NCBI GenBank assembly: GCA_029938595.1
Contig: JAOZUP010000149.1
Coordinates: forward strand, 1 to 8,948
Source: Thermoanaerobaculales bacterium
GTDB taxonomy: Bacteria > Acidobacteriota > Thermoanaerobaculia > Thermoanaerobaculales > Sulfomarinibacteraceae
Direction of reading: 5' to 3'
Length of the DNA stretch: 8,948 bases
Part shown: in pieces, positions 6,025-8,948 of the stretch
Layout of the letters: each line of letters opens with the position of its first letter
Numbering within the stretch: the stretch's first letter is position 1
Translations under genes and position numbers: made by a program
The notes under the pieces: generated by a model
What the model was told of the DNA's origin: nothing
Seen by the model: the letters and a program-made list of their open reading frames with translations, nothing else
Database searches by the model: none

Positions 6025-7652
6025 TCGCGAGTAGACGTCGCGGCCGAGATGAGTGACCCCTCGATTTGGCTTGCCACCGTGGTGTGACCCAGCCGCCGAA
6101 GTACCTGCGCCCGTATGAATTCGACCTCCGGGGACGGGCTAGCGCCTTGCCAGCTTAGCCACAGAAGCTGAGCGGCGATAGCCGCCGCAAAGACCGCGGC
6201 CACCCACCGTTTTGGCAGCCGCAAGACCAGCGAAGACGCCCAGCCGAGGGCGGCGATGGTCGCGGCAATGATGGCGATCACCACGTACATCGGGGGTAAT
6301 CCGATGGTTGCGCTGACGATGTTGTTCAGCCCGACACCTTCCATGAGCGACGGCAGTACGAGCTGCGCCAGAGGGGAGGTGAACTGAGGGGGGAAAAACG
6401 GGGTCAGTGCAATACAGAGCACGGCGTTGACGCCGGAAAAGGCGATGAGGACAGCGACGAGACTGTTCCGCCACCGTCCTGTTCCGAGGTTCACGAGCAT
6501 ATAGAGAACCGGGATCGCAAGCAGCGGCACGATCGGCACGAGGTGGCGGGCGGCTGCGCACCACCCGGCCTCCCAGTCGACAAAACCAGCGGCGAAGAGC
6601 ACATAGACGGTGATCGCAACGGTCAGAGGTGCAACGTCTCTGAAGCGGCGGCGGCGGAAAATCTCCCACAGGCCGATCGGCGCGAGCAGGAGGATGGGGC
6701 TGAAGAAAAAAAGTCCACGTCGCGCGCTGAAGAGAACGCCCCACAGCGCCTCCAGGCTCGGCAGTGAGACACCGAGCACGCCGCGGGCGTGGATGGCCTG
6801 GAAACCGGTGTCGGCCTTGAAGGTGTAGCCGGTGAGCCAGGGCGCACCGAAGGCGAGCTGGTGGTACAACAGCGCCGGCACCAAGCCGACGATGGTCCCG
6901 GCCGCCGCCCAACCCAGGGTCGGCAGAGGAGTGCGGCGGACGATCAAGGCGCCGAAAATCACTCCCGCGAGGAGCACGGTCGGGTACTCGATGGTGACGG
7001 CGAATCCGGCCGCCACGCCGCCCAGCAGGGCATGCAGGCGGTGCGGTGGTCTCTCAGAGGCGCCGGGACGAAGCAACAGCACCCAGGCCACGGTGACGAG
7101 GATCGCCGCCGGGGCGTGGCCGAAGAACACCGTGGCGTAGGCCCACAGGGGCGTCGCGAGAGCGATGATGACGGCGAGGCCCGTGCGCCGGCGCGTATCC
7201 ACTCCGGGTACGCAAGTGACGATCACGAACGCGAGGCCGGCCGTCGGCAAGGCCACCAGGAGCAACGTCAGCAGATGGCGCAGGGGCCAGAAAGCCGGCA
7301 GGTCGGTGCCCGGGACGAGGGGCAGCAGCGGTCCGAGGAGCAGCGTGACCGGCGCGGCGAGGAACGACAGCCCGGGGGCTTTGTCTGAGTAGATGCGCCC
7401 GTTGCGGCGCGCGATATCCTCGGATAGTCCGTAGACTTCCGCAACGGGTCCGATGTCCAGACCGGCGCCGGTTGCCATCGCGACACCGAGCTCGATTCGT
7501 GCCACCTCGTTGGGGTTGGTAGCGGGGGGCGCGCCGGCCAACGGCAGTACGTAGAGCACGACGACGATCAGTAGCGGAACACCGATCCACCACCGGTCTC
7601 GGATAACCGACGTAACCGTACGCAGTTTCCCGGCCAGGGGGCTCTCGCTCAT
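6021..7652 (-). CDS. Polytopic membrane protein, putative GT-C fold glycosyltransferase
   Basis: A 543-residue protein (from ATG at 7652) with about 13-14 hydrophobic segments, hence an inner-membrane protein. The first membrane segment (WWIGVPLLIVVVLYVLPLAG) is followed by a periplasmic-type loop with NPNEVARIELG and YSDKAPGLSFLAAP. Similar acidic first loops and S/Y-DKxPG motifs occur in lipid-carrier-dependent GT-C glycosyltransferases (PMT/ArnT-like). Further recognisable blocks are ARRGLFFFSPILLLAPIG and EAGWCAAARHLVPIVPLL, which recur in that broad class. Donor, acceptor and product cannot be told from sequence. An upstream in-frame TTG at 7673 would add 7 residues; ATG is preferred although neither has a clear Shine-Dalgarno site. 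It is the only minus-strand gene and sits between the ZapB-like gene and zapA, so it looks like an insertion into that block. Membrane-protein nature is certain; the enzyme class is an inference. Confidence 0.75.
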   Translation of the reverse strand: MSESPLAGKLRTVTSVIRDRWWIGVPLLIVVVLYVLPLAGAPPATNPNEVARIELGVAMATGAGLDIGPVAEVYGLSEDIARRNGRIYSDKAPGLSFLAAPVTLLLGPLLPLVPGTDLPAFWPLRHLLTLLLVALPTAGLAFVIVTCVPGVDTRRRTGLAVIIALATPLWAYATVFFGHAPAAILVTVAWVLLLRPGASERPPHRLHALLGGVAAGFAVTIEYPTVLLAGVIFGALIVRRTPLPTLGWAAAGTIVGLVPALLYHQLAFGAPWLTGYTFKADTGFQAIHARGVLGVSLPSLEALWGVLFSARRGLFFFSPILLLAPIGLWEIFRRRRFRDVAPLTVAITVYVLFAAGFVDWEAGWCAAARHLVPIVPLLAIPVLYMLVNLGTGRWRNSLVAVLIAFSGVNAVLCIALTPFFPPQFTSPLAQLVLPSLMEGVGLNNIVSATIGLPPMYVVIAIIAATIAALGWASSLVLRLPKRWVAAVFAAAIAAQLLWLSWQGASPSPEVEFIRAQVLRRLGHTTVASQIEGSLISAATSTRD

Positions 7653-7830
7653 GGTCGGCGAGTCCGGCAGCAACGGTACGTGAATGATTGAATCACAATG
7701 ACCTTTCGAGTCTACCCCGCACTGGAGGGCGAGGTGGTAAGAAGTGTGGGGCAGACCACGACGGATGGTCCCAGAGGCGAAAAAATTCCCCTTTGTGATG
7801 CTGTATACTCGACGTGGGAGGAACTATCTG
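7653..7830. other. Divergent intergenic region between the GT-C gene and zapA
   Basis: This 178-bp spacer must hold the promoters of both divergent genes. It contains an 11-bp dyad TGATTGAATCA (7685-7695), a small hairpin GACCA/TGGTC (7754-7758/7766-7770), an A-tract (7780-7785) and a -10-like TATACT (7804-7809). An open frame beginning at ATG 7698 has no ribosome binding site and overlaps the zapA start, so I do not call it a gene. Confidence 0.6.
7804..7809 (+). promoter_or_regulatory. Candidate -10 element of a zapA - 6S RNA promoter
   Basis: TATACT matches the sigma-70-type -10 consensus at five of six positions and follows an A-rich/T-rich stretch (7780-7795). No convincing -35 hexamer lies 16-18 bases upstream. 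A start 6-8 bases downstream would give a leader of only about 15 bases, beginning at the zapA ribosome binding site (GGGAGG 7816-7821). zapA needs its own promoter because the upstream gene points the other way, which supports a promoter here. Confidence 0.45.
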
Positions 7831-8142
7831 ATGACCACCGTCCGAGCCACAGTCGAGATCTTCGGCCAGCGGCTCGGTCTACGTGCGGACGGCGATGAAG
7901 CACGTGTGCAGGAAATCGCGCGATTCGTCGACCTTCGGATGCGGGAAGTGGCGGATCGAAGCTCGAGTGTAGATACGGTCAAGATCGCCGTCTTGACCGC
8001 CTTGAACATTGCTGACGAATTATTTCAAGAACGAGAAACTGATCAGGACAGTCGGCAGAAGAGATTGGAGAAGCAGGCCAAACGTCTCACGACAAAGATC
8101 GAAGAGGCCATGAAGCCCGGCACGACCGGGAAGGAAAATTAA
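7831..8142 (+). CDS. zapA: Cell division protein ZapA
   Basis: ZapA bundles FtsZ protofilaments and stabilises the Z-ring in the cytoplasm. The 103-residue protein has the family layout: an N-terminal globular part with VRATVEIFGQRLGLRADGDEARVQEIARFVDLRMREVA, the conserved VKIAVLTALNIADELF helix, then a C-terminal coiled coil (about 65-95) with a basic tail. ATG 7831 is chosen because GGGAGGA (7816-7822) is well placed and the conserved domain begins there. The frame is open upstream to 7744, but that part has no family similarity. The stop codon is 5 bases before the 6S RNA candidate, a zapA-ssrS linkage known from many bacteria. In relatives, ZapB-like genes lie next to zapA; here they are about 1.8 kb apart. 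Confidence 0.93.
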   Translation: MTTVRATVEIFGQRLGLRADGDEARVQEIARFVDLRMREVADRSSSVDTVKIAVLTALNIADELFQERETDQDSRQKRLEKQAKRLTTKIEEAMKPGTTGKEN

Positions 8143-8147
8143 TACTC

Positions 8148-8329
8148 GGAGGTTCCTACGCGGTTGGTGATGAGTGAAACTACCGTTGAACCAACACCTA
8201 TTTAATAGGTTGCCGGGTTCCTTCGTTCTGATGCCCGCCGCGAGGTGGGAGATGGACGGGGGGCAGGCACCAACCTGTGGTTTCGCAGGTTCATATAGGC
8301 TTGCTCACACGGCCGATGCGGGGACCTCC
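8148..8329 (+). ncRNA. ssrS: 6S RNA (regulator of RNA polymerase holoenzyme)
   Basis: 6S RNA mimics an open promoter, binds the housekeeping RNA polymerase holoenzyme and lowers transcription in slow growth. The 182-nt region between zapA and rny has no coding gene and folds in the 6S pattern. The terminal stem is GGAGGT (8148-8153) with ACCTCC (8324-8329). The closing stem continues as CGGTTG (8161-8166) with CGGCCG (8310-8315), two G-U pairs, and GTG (8167-8169) with CAC (8306-8308). A single-stranded central bubble follows (8170-8186 opposite 8294-8305). The apical arm opens with TGAACC (8187-8192)/GGTTCA (8288-8293) and carries a hairpin at 8196-8210. Length (E. coli about 184 nt) and position after zapA agree. 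Exact ends are estimated from the terminal stem. I could not run a covariance model. Confidence 0.78.
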
Positions 8330-8407
8330 ACTTCATCCTCTTGAGACCAAAGTCTGTACCAGCTTGATGCCGGTTGCACTGATCGCTCCTTGAAAAGGGG
8401 GTGAATC

Positions 8408-8948
8408 GTGGACCTACTTCAGGTAGCGGCGGTAGCTCTGCTGCTCCTCGCTCTCATTGCCCTTGTGGTCGAGTGGGCCCTGTGGAGGCGCTCGCGCAGA
8501 GCCGCAGCCCGGGTCATCGCCAACGCCCAGGCCGAGGCGCGGCGGGTTGCTGCAGAAGCCGAGATCGAGGGACAGCGGATCCAGAAAGACGCAGAGATTC
8601 TCGCGCGGGAGCGCCTGCTGGCGGCCCGCACTGAGTTCGAACGAGAGACCCGGGATCTTCGCCTGGAACTGACGGGTCTCGAAAGCAGGCTCGAAAAACA
8701 AGGGACCGAGCTCGAAGAGCGAATCGAATCGCTGACCAAACGCGAGGGGGCGATCGAGGCTGTGGAGACCGACATCCAGGGTCGCGAGGCCAAACTGATC
8801 GGCCGTGAGGAAGAACTCGAGAGCGCCATCTCCGAACAGCGGGTTCGGCTCGAGCAGATCGCCGGTCTGACGATCGACCAGGCCAAGGGCGAACTCCTGC
8901 GGTCGATGGAGAACGAGGCGCGCATGGACGCGGCCAACCTGGTCAAGC
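8408..8948 (+). CDS. rny: Ribonuclease Y, N-terminal part (runs off window end)
   Basis: RNase Y is a membrane-anchored endoribonuclease that starts mRNA decay and is the core of the degradosome in many bacteria lacking RNase E. The visible 180 residues show an N-terminal membrane segment (about 4-25: LLQVAAVALLLLALIALVVEWA), a basic stop-transfer patch (RRSRR), and a long charged coiled coil rich in Glu, Arg and Ala. The RNase Y signature LEQIAGLTIDQAKGELL begins at residue 148, just before the KH domain, followed by the typical EARMDAANLVK. The KH and HD nuclease domains lie beyond the window. The start is GTG 8408; a stop codon (8402-8404) closes the frame just upstream, and AAGGGGG (8395-8401) is a good ribosome binding site. 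The 78-nt leader after the 6S RNA (8330-8407) shows no clear terminator, so the two may be cotranscribed. Confidence 0.93.
   Translation, partial: MDLLQVAAVALLLLALIALVVEWALWRRSRRAAARVIANAQAEARRVAAEAEIEGQRIQKDAEILARERLLAARTEFERETRDLRLELTGLESRLEKQGTELEERIESLTKREGAIEAVETDIQGREAKLIGREEELESAISEQRVRLEQIAGLTIDQAKGELLRSMENEARMDAANLVK

Noticed and set aside
6789..7388. Plus-strand open frame of 199 codons opposite the GT-C gene
   Set aside because: The product is Gly/Arg/Gln-rich without family features, while the opposite strand encodes a coherent multi-span membrane protein.
7653..7673. Upstream TTG start for the GT-C protein
   Set aside because: It adds only seven residues, has no ribosome binding site, and an ATG lies just downstream; it cannot be excluded entirely.
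7744..7830. N-terminal extension of ZapA by 29 residues
   Set aside because: No similarity to the family, crosses the candidate -10 element and ribosome binding site; ATG 7831 fits both.
7698..7898. Small open frame of 66 codons before and over the zapA start
   Set aside because: No ribosome binding site, no recognisable features, and it overlaps zapA in another frame.
8148..8329. Signal recognition particle RNA, tmRNA or a riboswitch instead of 6S RNA
   Set aside because: No SRP GGAAGCAGC-type apical motif, no tRNA-like ends, and no expression platform; the stem-bubble-stem layout and zapA context favour 6S RNA.

Overview
This window is a conserved housekeeping block from a high-GC bacterium. 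It encodes two aminoacyl-tRNA synthetases, two 50S ribosomal proteins, cell-division factors, a 6S-type regulatory RNA and the start of RNase Y. The Shine-Dalgarno sites, GTG starts, bacterial PheS/PheT and ZapA establish Bacteria. The order pheST - ZapB-like - zapA - 6S RNA - rny is, from general knowledge, more typical of Acidobacteriota or Deltaproteobacteria-like lineages than of Gammaproteobacteria. I lean to Acidobacteriota, but nothing here proves the phylum.

Layout. Positions 1-55 hold the 3' part of a tRNA-Val(CAC), followed at once by a strong intrinsic terminator (72-96). From 116 to 5988 a tightly packed plus-strand run follows: thrS, rpmI (bL35), rplT (bL20), pheS, pheT and a small ZapB-like coiled-coil gene. 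Gaps are 4-40 bp or overlapping, so one operon is likely. infC, which normally sits between thrS and rpmI, is absent. PheT is short because it lacks the N-terminal EMAP/tRBD-like tRNA-binding domain. The ZapB-like gene is bracketed by a perfect 15-bp inverted repeat.

A single minus-strand gene (6021-7652) encodes a polytopic GT-C-type membrane protein. It converges on the ZapB-like gene and separates it from zapA. After a 178-bp intergenic region the plus-strand block resumes with zapA (7831-8142). Five bases after its stop comes a 182-nt structured region that folds like 6S RNA: closing stem, central bubble, apical arm. RNase Y (rny) begins at GTG 8408 and runs off the end of the window.

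How the parts fit. The first block supplies translation components (Thr and Phe charging, large-subunit assembly). The ZapB-like protein and ZapA belong to the FtsZ-ring apparatus. 6S RNA and RNase Y act on RNA polymerase and on mRNA turnover. The clustering couples growth-related functions but is ordinary for bacteria. I found no wholly new system. The points that deserve a second look are the inverted repeat around the ZapB-like gene, the tRBD-less PheT, the missing infC, the tRNA-terminator-thrS junction, and the competing helices in the 6S RNA candidate.
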